Below are positions 1-9,727 of a stretch of DNA of 64,000 nucleotides, in pieces (the first letter of the stretch is position 1; each line of letters begins with the position of its first letter). Below the pieces are notes generated by a model that was not told the DNA's origin, did not search any database, and saw only the letters and a program-made list of their open reading frames with translations. Source of the stretch: Spongilla lacustris (lineage: Eukaryota; Porifera; Demospongiae; Spongillida; Spongillidae); contig OX442417.1 of assembly GCA_949361645.1 (NCBI GenBank), positions 15,781,427 through 15,845,426 on the forward strand, given 5' to 3'. The position numbers and the translations under genes were made by a program.

Positions 1-639
1 TCATTCTTACCTCAAATTTGAAGCCAACTAAGCCAACACACGCGAGAATACACGCGCACACCATAGCCAAACGTGCGAAGAATGTACTCCGGATTTGACG
101 TCACGTGTAATCAACACTAATTGCATTCCTTGCGCCCTTAAATGAAAAGGTCCATTGTTTATGTGGAACTCTCCTCCTCCTCCTCGCTGAAATCCTACAT
201 CCATCCCTGTAACGAGATAAGAAATTCTGACAGAAAGGCAGCATGTCATTGTGTGTTTGTCTGTGTGTGCGTGGGAGAGGGGGGGGGGGGGGCGGCAGTC
301 TGTGTATTTGCCCCCCCCCCCAGTGACAGACAAACCACCTCGCCACTGGAAGGGAGGAGAGGGGAGGGAAGGGAGGAGAGGGAAACAGGGAAGGGAGTTG
401 GGAGAGGGAAGTGGAAAGGGAGACCAGTGAGAGGAGAGAGAGCAAGGTAGGGGGGTGAGGGAGGAGCCTCAACCACGACTATATGGCTACCTCAGAGAAC
501 AGTAAGGAACAAGTGACCAACTTTTTTGCATGCTAACAAACAAGTCATGCAAGGATGGGGGGTCTGGTACATCCTTCTACAGGGTGGATAAATTATTGTA
601 ACATCAGCCAGTAAATTTGTCAGGACAAGTGTCTTTTAC
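1..639. other. Non-coding, low-complexity flank
   Basis: No gene is recognised. There are short G and C homopolymers near 280-320 and a purine-rich GGGA/GGAG tract at 345-470. Bases 470-640 resemble 24467-24605, so this edge belongs to the duplicated material that also lies 3' of the third zinc-finger gene. Confidence 0.6.
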
Positions 640-1120
640 ACCAGGCAATATCTCACTGTTACATTTTTGGTATCTCCCACTATTTTGCTCTGTTGTCTTA
701 AAAAGTATGGATAGCTGTATGTCTGTGCATCATACCTAAATGAGGTGTCCATTTCAATCCTAAATAAGTCCATTAATTAATGCACTTACTCAACCGCACT
801 TGATGTGACCTGATCAAAGCAGCTTACAAAGATGTAGGTGACCTTCACCTACACACAGACCTACAACACACCCTGAAAACCATGTCAATGACACCTCCTC
901 ACACTTCCACGCTGAAGTCCATCTCGTCACCATCCTCTGTAGACGTCATTAGATGCATACCTGAGCTCACCATAGCCAGCTGTGGATACCCCTGTACACA
1001 AACACCCAATTCCACAACCTTCTGGTAATATAGATACCACAACATGGTGATTACCCTCCAGCTCCGATTAATAATTTAGAATTCAAATTTTACAAATCAT
1101 CACAACCACTAATGCAATAG
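640..1120 (-). repeat. Duplicated 3' flank of zinc-finger unit A
   Basis: The block lies just downstream of the minus-strand zinc-finger gene. It is recognisably the same sequence as 11630-12060 plus 13510-13577 (unit C, split by an insertion) and 25560-26058 (unit D). Shared landmarks are a TTCCACTATTTTGCTCTGT-like start, an ACCATCCTCTGTAGACGTCATTAGA stretch and an AATTTAGAATTCAAATTT stretch just before the stop codon. It shows that the genes were copied with their surroundings. No coding capacity was seen. Confidence 0.75.
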
Positions 1121-3991
1121 TTACACCTGACATGACTTAAAATGGTAATCCAAACTCTTCTTGTACAGGTAAGATTTGGTACATCCACTGTTGCTACACC
1201 TCAACCTCTCTCCAGTATGCATCCTGCAATGGGCCTTCAATGCATGTGAGCTTGCAAATGACCTTTTACAGAAACATTTGAAAAATTTTTCTCCGGTATG
1301 AGTGAACATGTGTGTTTGCAGTTGTGACTTTTGTAAAAATCCCTTTCCACATTGTTCACACTCATGTGGCTTCTCTCCAGTATGAGTGAACATGTGTGAT
1401 CGTAGTTGTGACTCTTGTGAAAATGCCTTTCCACATTGTTCACACTGATGTGGCTTCTCTCCAGTATGAGTAAGCATGTGTGTTCGCAGATTTCCCCGTT
1501 GTGAAAATCCCTTTCCACATTGTTCACACTGATGTGGCTTCTCTCCAGTATGAGTGAGCATGTGTGTTCGCAGATTTGACTGCACTGAAAATCCCTTTCC
1601 ACATTGTTCACACTGATGTGGCTTATCTCCGGTATGCGTGAGCATGTATTTACTAGGAGTGGACATCTCTGAAGATGCCTTTCCACATGGTTGACACTGA
1701 TGTGACTTCTCTCCAGTATGAGTGAGCATGTGTGATCGTAGTTGTGACTTTTGTGAAAATGCCTTTCCACATTGTTCACAATGATGTGGCTTCTCTCCCG
1801 TATGAGTGAGCATGTGTGTTCGCAGATTTGACAGTTGTGAAAATCCCTTTCCACATTGTTCACAATGATGTGGCTTCTCTCCAGTATGAGTGAGCATGTG
1901 TTTTCTTAGAGTGGACATTTCTGAAAATCCCTTTCCACATTGTTCACACTCATGTGGCTTCTCTCCAGTATGAGTGAGCATGTGTGATCGTAGTTGTGAC
2001 TTTTGTGAAAATCCCTTTCCACATTGTTCACAATGATGTGGCTTCTCTCCAGTATGAGTAAGCATGTGTGTTCGCAGATTTCCACGTTGTGAAAATCCCT
2101 TTCCACATTGTTCACACTGATGTGGCTTCTCTCCAGTATGAGTGAGCATGTGTGTTCGCAGATTTGACTGCACTGAAAATCCCTTTCCACATTGTTCACA
2201 CTGATGTGGCTTATCTCCGGTATGCGTGAGCATGTGTTTACTAGGAGTGGACATCTCTGAAGATGCCTTTCCACATGGTTGACACTGATGTGACTTCTCT
2301 CCAGTATGAGTGAGCATGTGTGATCGTAGTTGTGACTTTTGTGAAAATGCCTTTCCACATTGTTCACAATGATGTGGCTTCTCTCCCGTATGAGTGAGCA
2401 TATGTGTTCGCAGATTTGACAGTTGTGAAAATGCCTTTCCACATTGTTCACAATGATGTGGCTTCTCTCCAGTGTGAGTGAGCATGTGTTTTCTTAGAGT
2501 AGACATTTCTGAAAATCCCTTTCCACATTGTTCACAATGATGTGGCTTCTCTCCAGTATGAGTGAGCATGTGTGATCGTAGTTGTGACTTTTGTGAAAAT
2601 CCCTTTCCACATTGTTCACAATGATGTGGCTTCTCTCCAGTATGAATTAGCATGTGTGTTCGCAGATTTGACAGTTGTGAAAATCCCTTTCCACATTGTT
2701 CACACTGATGTGGCTTCTCTCCAGTATGAGTGAGCATGTGTTGTCTTAGAGTGGACATTTCTGAAAATGCCTTTCCACATTGTCCACACTGATGTGGTTT
2801 CTCTCCAGTATGGGTGAGCATGTGTGATTGTAGATGTGACTCTTGTGAAAATGCCTTTCCACATTGTTCACACTGATGTGGCTTCTCTCCAGTATGAGTA
2901 AGCATGTGTGTTCGCAGATTTCCCCGTTGTGAAAATCCCTTTCCACATTGTTCACACTGATGTGGCTTCTCTCCAGTATGAGTGAGCATGTGTGTTCGCA
3001 GATTTGACAGGTGTGAAAATCCCTTACCACATTGTTCACACTCATGTGGCTTCTCTCCAGTATGAGTGAGCATGTGTGATCGTAGTTGTGACTCTTGTGA
3101 AAATCTCTTTCCACATTGTTCACACTGATGTGGCTTCTCTCCAGTATGAGTAAGCATGTGTGTTCGCAGATTTCCCCGTTGTGAAAATCCCTTTCCACAT
3201 TGTTCACACTGATGTGGCTTCTCTCCAGTATGAGTGAGCATGTGTGTTCGCAGATTTGACTGCACTGAAAATCCCTTTCCACATTGTTTACACTGATGTG
3301 GCTTATCTCCTGTATGCGTGAGCATGTGTTTACTAGGAGTGGACATCTCTGAAGATGCCTTTCCACATGGTTGACACTGATGTGACTTCTCTCCAGTATG
3401 AGTGAGCATGTGTGATCGTAGTTGTGACTTTTGTGAAAATGCCTTTCCACATTGTTCACAATGATGTGGCTTCTCTCCAGTATGAGTAAGCATGTGTGTT
3501 CGCAGATTTGACAGTTGTGAAAATCCCTTCCCACATTGTTCACACTCATGTGGCTTCTCTCCAGTATGAGTGAGCATGTGTTTTCTAAGAGTGGACTTTT
3601 CTGAAAATGCCTTTCGGCATTGTTCACACTGATGTGGCTTCTGTCCAGTATGAGTGAACATGTGTGTTTGCAGATTTCCCAGTTGTGAAAATGCCTTTCC
3701 ACATTGTTCACACTGATGTGGCTTCTCTCTAGTATGAGTAAGCATGTGTGTTCGCAGATTTCCACGTTGTGAAAATCCCTTTCCACATTGTTCACACTCA
3801 TGTGGCTTCTCTCCAGTATGAGTGAGCATGTGTGTTCGCAGATGTGACTGCACTGAAAATCCCTTTCCACATTGATCACACTGATGTGGCTTCTCTCTTG
3901 TATGAGTGAGTGTGTGTCTCTTCAGATCCAACTGTTGTGAAAATCCTATTCCACATTGTTTGCACTGATGTGTTCGTCTTCCTGATGCCAT
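1121..3991 (-). CDS. C2H2 zinc-finger protein, 34 zinc modules
   Basis: Intronless 956-residue ORF, probably a nuclear DNA-binding protein. After a 7-residue leader (MASGRRT) come 32 Kruppel-type fingers of exactly 28 residues with TGEKP linkers, then two conserved atypical modules. Finger 33 has C-x1-C-x12-H-x3-H spacing (KCFCKRSF) and finger 34 is C-x4-C-x12-H-x3-C. Fingers 8, 21 and 28 are degenerate: the core Phe is Ser and the helix Leu is Pro. Finger 28 also has Tyr for its first His. The start is chosen because MASGRR is shared by all four paralogs. The upstream CTGCAG|GTACAA could be a splice acceptor, so a 5' non-coding exon is possible. No KRAB, SCAN, BTB or other effector domain is visible. 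Target DNA is unknown. Confidence 0.93.
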   Translation of the reverse strand: MASGRRTHQCKQCGIGFSQQLDLKRHTLTHTREKPHQCDQCGKGFSVQSHLRTHMLTHTGEKPHECEQCGKGFSQRGNLRTHMLTHTREKPHQCEQCGKAFSQLGNLQTHMFTHTGQKPHQCEQCRKAFSEKSTLRKHMLTHTGEKPHECEQCGKGFSQLSNLRTHMLTHTGEKPHHCEQCGKAFSQKSQLRSHMLTHTGEKSHQCQPCGKASSEMSTPSKHMLTHTGDKPHQCKQCGKGFSVQSNLRTHMLTHTGEKPHQCEQCGKGFSQRGNLRTHMLTHTGEKPHQCEQCGKRFSQESQLRSHMLTHTGEKPHECEQCGKGFSHLSNLRTHMLTHTGEKPHQCEQCGKGFSQRGNLRTHMLTHTGEKPHQCEQCGKAFSQESHLQSHMLTHTGEKPHQCGQCGKAFSEMSTLRQHMLTHTGEKPHQCEQCGKGFSQLSNLRTHMLIHTGEKPHHCEQCGKGFSQKSQLRSHMLTHTGEKPHHCEQCGKGFSEMSTLRKHMLTHTGEKPHHCEQCGKAFSQLSNLRTHMLTHTGEKPHHCEQCGKAFSQKSQLRSHMLTHTGEKSHQCQPCGKASSEMSTPSKHMLTHTGDKPHQCEQCGKGFSVQSNLRTHMLTHTGEKPHQCEQCGKGFSQRGNLRTHMLTHTGEKPHHCEQCGKGFSQKSQLRSHMLTHTGEKPHECEQCGKGFSEMSTLRKHMLTHTGEKPHHCEQCGKGFSQLSNLRTHMLTHTGEKPHHCEQCGKAFSQKSQLRSHMLTHTGEKSHQCQPCGKASSEMSTPSKYMLTHTGDKPHQCEQCGKGFSVQSNLRTHMLTHTGEKPHQCEQCGKGFSQRGNLRTHMLTHTGEKPHQCEQCGKAFSQESQLRSHMFTHTGEKPHECEQCGKGFLQKSQLQTHMFTHTGEKFFKCFCKRSFASSHALKAHCRMHTGERLRCSNSGCTKSYLYKKSLDYHFKSCQV
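1451..2626 (-). repeat. Tandem 7-finger (588-bp) duplication inside the finger array
   Basis: Fingers 17-23 (2626-2039) and 24-30 (2038-1451) run in the same order by helix type: QKSQ, EMST, QLSN, QKSQ, EMSTPS, VQSN, QRGN. A 6-finger version of the block also occurs at fingers 5-10 (3634-3131). Even the degenerate PCGKASS finger is copied each time, so the copying is recent relative to that finger's decay. Confidence 0.9.
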
Positions 3992-4040
3992 TTGTACCTG
4001 CAGGCTGACAGAGACGTGGCACAGTACTATGCCAAGACAC

Positions 4041-4289
4041 CAGATGTGTACACATGCAGTGTGTTAGTGGTCCCTGCTCAGATGTGCACACATGCAGTCC
4101 CTGCTCAGATGTGTACACATGCAGTGTGTTAGTGGTCCCTGCTCAGATGTGTACACATGCAGTGTGTTAGTGGTCGCTGCTCAGATGTGTACACATGCAG
4201 TGTGTTAGTGGTCCCTGCTCAGATGTGTACACATACAGTGTGTTAGTGGTCCCTGCTCTGATGTGTACACATGCAGTGTGTTAGTGGTC
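4041..4289. repeat. 38-bp minisatellite upstream of zinc-finger gene 1
   Basis: About six and a half copies of a 38-bp unit containing CAGATGTGTACACATGCAG and GTGTTAGTGGTCC. It starts about 50 bp upstream of the start codon. The same unit lies at the same place upstream of the third zinc-finger gene (27277-27499) but is absent from gene 2. It is therefore part of the promoter or 5' region duplicated with the gene. Confidence 0.9.
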
Positions 4290-4787
4290 AATGTGGTACT
4301 TCATTATAATTCCCCCCACCCCTCCGATCGTCACATTTTCAATCTTCAATCGGAACAATGACGTACCAACTGTGATTAGTTTTTATGTTGAGAAATTAAA
4401 TGTCAAAAAGGGGCAGTCTGAGACTGAATTTCTCCATAATTATACAATGAAGAGCAATATATTGTAGTCGCAAAATAACATGGTGGTGTTTGAGTGGAAC
4501 AGTTATCAGAGTACTGTATTAACACTATAGAATCCCTTTTTGTATTTAGCTGTTAGAATCAAGTTTCCCAGTCCCCTTAAAACATTCATAAAAACTTTGG
4601 ATTTCATAATAATTGGAGCTGACTGTTATTCATTCAGGTTAAGATAATAAATGGCTGCACTGGATGAGAAGGCAAAATAGTACAAAAATGAAATAAAAAA
4701 GAGGCTAATATTACCAGATACAATATATAAGAGGATTGAAAACAGGACAAATTAACACTAATTGACGCATGCAATGCTACATTGAAT
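4290..4787. repeat. Duplicated 5' flank of zinc-finger unit A (first part)
   Basis: Similar in order and sequence to 14770-15540 and 27500-27990, and to the orphan 10740-11080. Landmarks are TTTTTATGTTGAGAAATTA, GGGGCAGTC near 4410 and GGATTGAAAACAGG near 4731. The block is interrupted by a hAT-like element and resumes at 6332. No gene was recognised. Confidence 0.75.
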
Positions 4788-5228
4788 CAAGGCTGTAGAT
4801 AAGGGGGTGCTTGGGGAGGGGGCACGAGCCCCCACAAATTTTTTGTAACATATTACATGCAATTATTATAAGTCCAATCATGTGCGTGGTAATCAAATAT
4901 TGAAGGATATCTTCAAAGGAGGACTCCGGTAGCTCCGATAATACATCAGTCAAGTGCTAGTAGCGAGCGGCAGTAATGCAGTCATATTGCAAGAATGCGG
5001 TCATGATGGAGCAAATGTTCCCACACTACTAGTCCTATGATGTGTATACCCGAATTCTCCCTGCATGAAAGCCCATGCAATCAGCCCAGGCTGAAGTTTC
5101 CTTTGAGGAAGTTTGGTACTAAGCATCGTAGATATTGTTCCTCATCAGTGGTATGAAAAGTACCGCTGGTTGCATTATCTTAAGATGCCGTCTTATGCTT
5201 CTGTTGTGTTACTGCAGTCCAGTTCAAA

Positions 5229-5459
5229 ATGAAGATGAGAGGGTACATGGGTACAGTATTTAGATTTGTTTACAAAGCATGCATGCATTGCGATGCTCTT
5301 AGCACGGTTGCAGCAGCTTCAACAGAGGCAATGAATGTGGGCACACAACTAATTATAAGTGCTGGACATACTGAACAGAAACTTATTATTGTCATACCTG
5401 CCAACGAACAAACCTTCAGTGCCCTACGACGATTAATGAATCGCCTGGCTAAGACTTAA
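5229..5459 (+). pseudogene. hAT transposase C-terminal dimerisation fragment
   Basis: A 76-codon ORF ends with IPANEQTFSALRRLMNRL. This matches the hAT dimerisation signature (N-E-x-x-F-S-A-L-R-R followed by a basic helix). Only the extreme C-terminus is readable; the catalytic part is missing. It lies inside the hAT-like element, which supports the assignment. Confidence 0.6.
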
Positions 5460-5478
5460 ATACAATGGCCAATCAAGG

Positions 5479-6028
5479 TTAATGATAGATTGACCGCACG
5501 CCTACATGTAGGAGAAAAACGTGGCTTTAACCTACATGTAGGCGCTATATTGTGACCTCTGGTTCTCGCATTGAATGGCGCATAAAACTTTCAGCTCTAA
5601 TAATGCACCACTAAACCATTGGGCTTCATTTTTTAATCGATTCGAAGACTCTTAAACCATCCGCTCTGTAGATATTCGATTGAGATGGAGGAGCGTATTA
5701 AAATTGCCTACGATCTTGATGGCGGATGGCATAAAAGTTGGAAATCGCGTGTGTTTGGCGACAAGGGGTCAATAAAAAGCTGTCTAAACAACGAAAAAGC
5801 TTATAGCAAAGTTTAATAAGAACAACTTCAGTAAAAGAGGGGCGTGTCTGAACCAGAGCGTACATAGTAGCTGGCGTTTTCTGACGCCACCTTGCAAGTA
5901 GCCCTCTTTGCTGTACTGATTATGCTTATTTCAAGCGTTGCCTATTTGTTCATTGTTTGGAATAACACGATTTGCAACGCCTACATGTAGGTTAACGCGC
6001 CTACATGTAGTGGTCAACCTATCGTTAA
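5479..6028. mobile_element. TTAA-flanked inverted-repeat element (Kolobok-like MITE)
   Basis: The element is bounded on both sides by TTAA. Its inverted termini read TGATAGATTGACC on the left and CGATAGGTTGACC on the reverse-complemented right. Each is followed by the palindrome CCTACATGTAGG or a trimmed form. TTAA duplication plus kinship with the THAP-bearing element at 6591 suggests the Kolobok superfamily. It is nested inside the hAT element, so it is the younger insertion. No ORF. Confidence 0.65.
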
Positions 6029-6331
6029 ACTGCATGGTGCATGCTTATAACCGTTGGCAATGAATTTGCAAGCCGCAATTCCAGTCGCCAGGAGATTTTT
6101 GGTATTTTTCCTTTATGAGTGTATGATAACGTGCGCATGCATGGATAATATGGTTTTAATCAAGTTATGAGCGGATGAATTGTGCATGTATAGGCTTATA
6201 CGTACCGGGCCTCAGTAACATGCTGAATATTGATTAGGCTGAATTTAGACCCACAATGACATTCGGACTGCATGAGTATTGTAACCCCCCCCCCCCCCCC
6301 TCCCAAACTATAAAAGTTATCTACGGCCCTG

Positions 6332-6590
6332 TGAATGCATTGCTATTGGTCAAAGATTGTGAAATAGACAATAATAAGACACAGAACGATGTTAGTACTT
6401 GATTACCTGGAGCTTGAACAGAGAAGTTCAAGGCTACACCTTCACCAACTTACTTCAGCACAAAGAATGCGACAACTAGCATCAAACATTCCTGGTTCCC
6501 CCCCCCCCCCCCCCCCCCCCTACTGCATTCTTTAAATTTCCTTCCATCTGTCTAATTGGAATCGATGAATAGCACAAGTAAAAGGGTATT
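6332..6590 (+). repeat. Duplicated 5' flank with a conserved short ORF
   Basis: Resumes the zinc-finger 5' flank; counterparts lie at 11160-11440, 15610-15830 and 28010-28327. All copies carry a segment reading MxVLxxLELEQRRSR-like on the plus strand, followed by a C-rich tract. In the 11242 copy it is a closed 32-codon ORF. It may be a decayed exon or a leader ORF of a divergent transcript; no function is assigned. Confidence 0.45.
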
Positions 6591-6937
6591 TTAATGATAG
6601 ATCGTCGCCTAAGTGCATTAACCTACATGTAGGCTTGCTAAAGAGTCAATGGTTGAATGAGCTCCAATGCAAATTAGAAGCAAAGCCCTTAGCTGACATG
6701 GAAAAACAAGTGCCTTTCATATGAAAGATAATTACTGGGGTAGTATACAGTTTTTGTATAAGCTTCGTTCTCAACTTTTGAATACGGAATTAGTCATGTG
6801 ACATCGTATCACTTGGATCCAATTATTGATATGTGTAACATTTATTAAATATTGTTTGTACTTTGCAAATGGTGTTTACTGTGCCGTTACATGTAAAGAA
6901 CTTTTTTATTTAATGGCGTACTCGTAACTGTGTTCAG

Positions 6938-7110
6938 AGTGGCTCGATGTGCTGGGCCTCTCTTTACCCATTAAGGAAAATGTGCAAGTTTGTAGCATCC
7001 ATTTCTGCAAGGAAGATTTCGTTGGTATTGATGGTTACACACCTTCAAAGCCAAAACTGAAGACGCAACACGAAGCACTAACAAGTTTAAGCACACTGCA
7101 GCAAACTCAG
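6938..7110 (+). pseudogene. THAP zinc-finger exon fragment
   Basis: TGTTCAG|AG acceptor and CTCAG|GTGATC donor bound an exon reading WLDVLGLSLPIKE...VCSIHFCKEDF. It has the THAP core Trp, the C-x2-H ligand pair (VCSIHF) and the following acidic-Phe. A possible first Cys pair (YCAVTC) precedes a GTAAAG donor at about 6898. The C-terminal AVPS-type motif is not recognisable, and no transposase core follows, so this is probably a relic. THAP domains occur at the N-terminus of P-element and Kolobok transposases. Confidence 0.6.
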
Positions 7111-7434
7111 GTGATCCACAATGCAGGTCAACCTGGCCAATTTTTGCTGATAATATACACAGTACTGACGTATTCCCAACTCCCGGCAGCACACTCACTC
7201 ACGCTAGGTAGCTTGTACGTGGAATACACTGCGCACAAGAACACCACAATGTATTTCCGAGACGGCTCACAGGTGGAGGGTTAAGTTACCTTCGATATTG
7301 CTATCGTCGGTACTGTCTTTGACATGAACTACAGGGTCGTACTGCCATCATTAATATATGACTATAATAATACTTCGTATTAATTAATAATTGGATCCAA
7401 GTGACGCACTATGACGCAAAACTTTGCACGCTAA

Positions 7435-7595
7435 AGGCCGACATACACAGGGCGACTTCTAGTCGATTTGTCGCATGCAACTAAAATGAATATGGACAAA
7501 TGTTCTGCAAACCATCAGTAAACTAAACAATTACAGACCTTTTACCCATGTTCATTCGAGTTGCATGCAACAAGTCAGCAAGAAGTAGGCGTTTG
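7435..7595. mobile_element. Harbinger-like MITE copy, right end damaged
   Basis: Starts AGGCCGACATACACAGGGC after TAA and matches the complete 161-bp element at 30682-30842 along its length, including the inner GTCGCATGCAACT motif. The right terminal repeat is lost where it meets the TTAA-element terminus. Confidence 0.7.
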
Positions 7596-7731
7596 TTCAA
7601 TCCATCATCATGTGATGGGCACATAACGAACACACTGTGACTAAAACTGGCCACTATCTCTTATACAAGATGCTATTTAATTAACTGCTCCAACAGTATA
7701 AGTGTGGGGGTAAGGTAGGAAAAAAAAGAAG

Positions 7732-8875
7732 TACCGTAGAATCCCTATTACAACCCCCCCTCCCTCCGCCCCCAACGCGAGAGATTGAAAAAAAGGGTAC
7801 TTTTTAAAATCACCGTATCTCAGTAACCATTTACGCTAGCGCTTACCTTTTTCAAACTTTTGTAGGAATACCATTTCTTTCCTAGAAAAAGTCCCTGTTT
7901 GGCATCGCATTGACAGAAATTACTTTTGACAAAGTCAGATAACTTACCTGGTTAGTGACAGCTATATCTTTTGAACCGCTCGTATCCAACCGCGGAAATT
8001 CGGTGTACAATAAGTAAAACCATCCTTAAACACAGGTAACGTGTTATTTGCAGCGGTTACCTTACACTTTGCGGTGGAAAACATCATCAAAAAAGTGAGA
8101 CTGCTTCTGTCCGCCATTTTGAAGTAATGGACATACTCATAGGCCCGAGTCCAATCCATGTCTAGTGCTCATACTAACTGGAATAGAGTTGGAATCGATT
8201 TCGCGAAGTTCATATGATTTTCGTGCATGCAGCATTGTTATGATCCATGTCTGACCTTATGCATGTGAATGGGTACAGCCATTAAAATTATATTGGTTAC
8301 GTTACAAAGGTCAGACGACGTACTGGCTGCACCATTCACATGTATAAGGTCAGACATGGATCATAACATTGCTGCATGCACGAAAAATCATATGAACTTC
8401 GCAAAATCGATCCCAACTCTATTGCACTTAATATGAGCACTAGACAAGGATCGGACTCGGGCCTATGGGTATGTCCATTACTTCAAAATGGTGGACAGAA
8501 GTGGTCTCACTTTTCTGACGATGTTTTCCACCGCAAAGTGTAAGGTTACAGCTGCAAATAACACGTTACCTGTGTTTAAGGATGGTTTTACTTATTGTAC
8601 ACCGAATTTCCGCTGTTGGATACGAGCGGTTCAAAAGATATGGCTGTCCCGAACCAGGTAAGTTATCTGACTTTGTCAAAAGTAAATTCCTGTCAATGCG
8701 ATGCCAAACAGGGACTTTTTCTAGGAAAGAAATGGTATTCCTACAAAAGTTTGAAAAAGGTAAGCGCTAGCCTAAATGGTTACTGAGATACGGTGATTTT
8801 AAAAAGTACCCTTTTTTTTCAATCTCTCGCGTTGGGGGCGGAGGGAGGGGGGGTTGTAATAGGGATTCTACGGTA
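7732..8875. mobile_element. Long foldback element, TA-flanked, 1.14 kb
   Basis: Two arms of roughly 550 bp (7732-8282 and 8323-8875) are near-perfect reverse complements around a spacer of about 40 bp. The ends read TACCGTAGAATCCC and GGGATTCTACGGTA, so the target duplication is probably TA as in Tc1/mariner elements. Related zinc-finger units lack it. Each arm contains a C-rich or G-rich run near its outer end and an exon-like ORF. Confidence 0.85.
8488..8657 (+). other. Exon-like ORF in the foldback arms
   Basis: The right arm reads MVDRSGLTFLTMFSTAKCK...WLSRTR and ends at a CCAG|GTAAGT donor. A further open stretch (QCDAKQGLFLGKKWYSY) ends at AAAAAG|GTAAGC near 8760. The left arm carries the mirror copy on the minus strand (7962-8120) with a stop at the Trp of QKIW. 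The product is not recognised. It could be a captured host exon pair or a chance ORF. Confidence 0.3.
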
Positions 8876-8883
8876 ATAAATAG

Positions 8884-8989
8884 TGCAGCAGCCTTAGATT
8901 GTATAATTAGAAAACCTAATAACTTTAGGGGATCATTAATTAGAGGTTAGGGTACGTGGTGTGTGTTGGTACTTAGTTGACGAGCTACA
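8884..8989. mobile_element. Solo LTR relic
   Basis: TGCAGCAGCC...GAGCTACA matches the short LTRs of the Ty3/gypsy relics at 16048-16183 and 30641-30939. Here no internal region follows, so recombination between LTRs is likely. Confidence 0.55.
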
Positions 8990-8999
8990 GTAAAATGAC

Positions 9000-9628
9000 T
9001 GTGGTCTATTTTTGCCAATTACAGACTTCGAGACTTCTATTCAAACCATACCTTCCGCCCCCTTTTTGGTATACTTATGTGTGACTCACCCGAACAAGAA
9101 TTGCGCACGTGAAAACTCCCCAGTAATGGAGCGCGCGTGATCTCGTTTCCAACCCCCCTAGTTAGTAGTACTATATACCATTACTACCCGCAAGTACTAC
9201 CTGGCTGTATATGGACAGCCTCAGAGTCTCAGTTTTCAATGTCGAGCAAAGAACGTCTGGCTAGCGCAAGGCCCGCGAAACAGCACGTACACCATATCCG
9301 TCGTTCGTTAACTAGTTATCTCAAGTCAGGATGCTAGGTACCAATGCAACACAACTACAGTACATATCTATATCAAAACCTCAACGTACCTTACGCGACG
9401 ATAAACTTTAGTTCCACAAGATTGTTCGATCCAAGGTTAATAAACCATTTACGTATGTCTGGGTACGAGACTTGTAGGCACATTCGTACCCAGACCCATG
9501 TTTTCACAGCACAAACACTGAAGGAGCGTTTTCTCAATGATCCTCGCACAGTTTTATGTATGCCTCCTTGTATAGAACAAAGCTGTAATGGTGGTGATGC
9601 ATTGCAGGATCCAAAATATGTAAGTGGC
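9000..9628. repeat. Duplicated distal flank, unit A
   Basis: Parallels 17850-18420 and, with insertions, 32480-32700 and 36040-36320. Shared landmarks are GGTATACTTAGGTGTGACTCACCC-type sequence, ACCCGCAAGTACTACCTGGC and AACCTCAACGTACC. ORFs here are short and not conserved, so it is treated as non-coding. Bases 9510-9628 also match 40785-40890. Confidence 0.6.
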
Positions 9629-9727
9629 TAGTCTCGTACCCAACGGCCACACCCTACAGCTGCGGATGGATTACATCACCGCTACGTGACGTACGGTGAT
9701 GTAATCCAGGGTCTGGGTACGAGGCTA
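9629..9727. mobile_element. TAG...CTA hairpin MITE, 99 bp
   Basis: TAGTCTCGTACCCA at the left mirrors TGGGTACGAGGCTA at the right. The interior repeats TGGATTACATCACCG in inverted form. The paralogous site at 40871-40915 has no insertion. The 9-bp flanks (GTAAGTGGC, GTATGTGCA) are only partly alike. Confidence 0.7.

Larger units (their letters stand above)
4788..6331. mobile_element. hAT-like DNA transposon relic, 1.54 kb
   Basis: Termini are inverted repeats CAAGGCTGTAGATAAG and, at the right end, TTATCTACGGCCCTG. The flanks repeat a TTGAAT/TGAAT motif. Paralogous segments at 11050-11065 and 27975-27995 run straight through this point as an empty site. It contains a hAT transposase C-terminal fragment and a nested TTAA-flanked element. 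A G-rich tract sits near the left end and a C-run near the right end. Confidence 0.75.
6591..7625. mobile_element. Kolobok-like element remnant carrying a THAP exon
   Basis: It begins with TTAA-TGATAGATCG and an inner CCTACATGTAGG palindrome. It ends near GTAGGCGTTTGTTCAATC, matching the terminus of the short copies at 30287-30482 and 11457-11562. The same insertion point is occupied in units A, B and D, while unit C (15832-15880) lacks it. Only this copy keeps about 0.8 kb of interior with a THAP-like exon. The right boundary is approximate because a second MITE sits close to it. Confidence 0.55.

Noticed and set aside
1237..3879. Long second-frame ORFs ([14 protein letters not shown] repeats) across the zinc-finger arrays, also at 13694-14320, 26175-27137 and 61806-62435
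   Set aside because: The 84-bp finger period is divisible by three, so other frames also stay open. The first-frame translation has perfect zinc ligands; the others are shadows.
4041..4289. CRISPR-like direct repeats
   Set aside because: Units are contiguous with no unique spacers, and the sequence is animal nuclear DNA. The same applies to 23018-23460 and 59873-60108.
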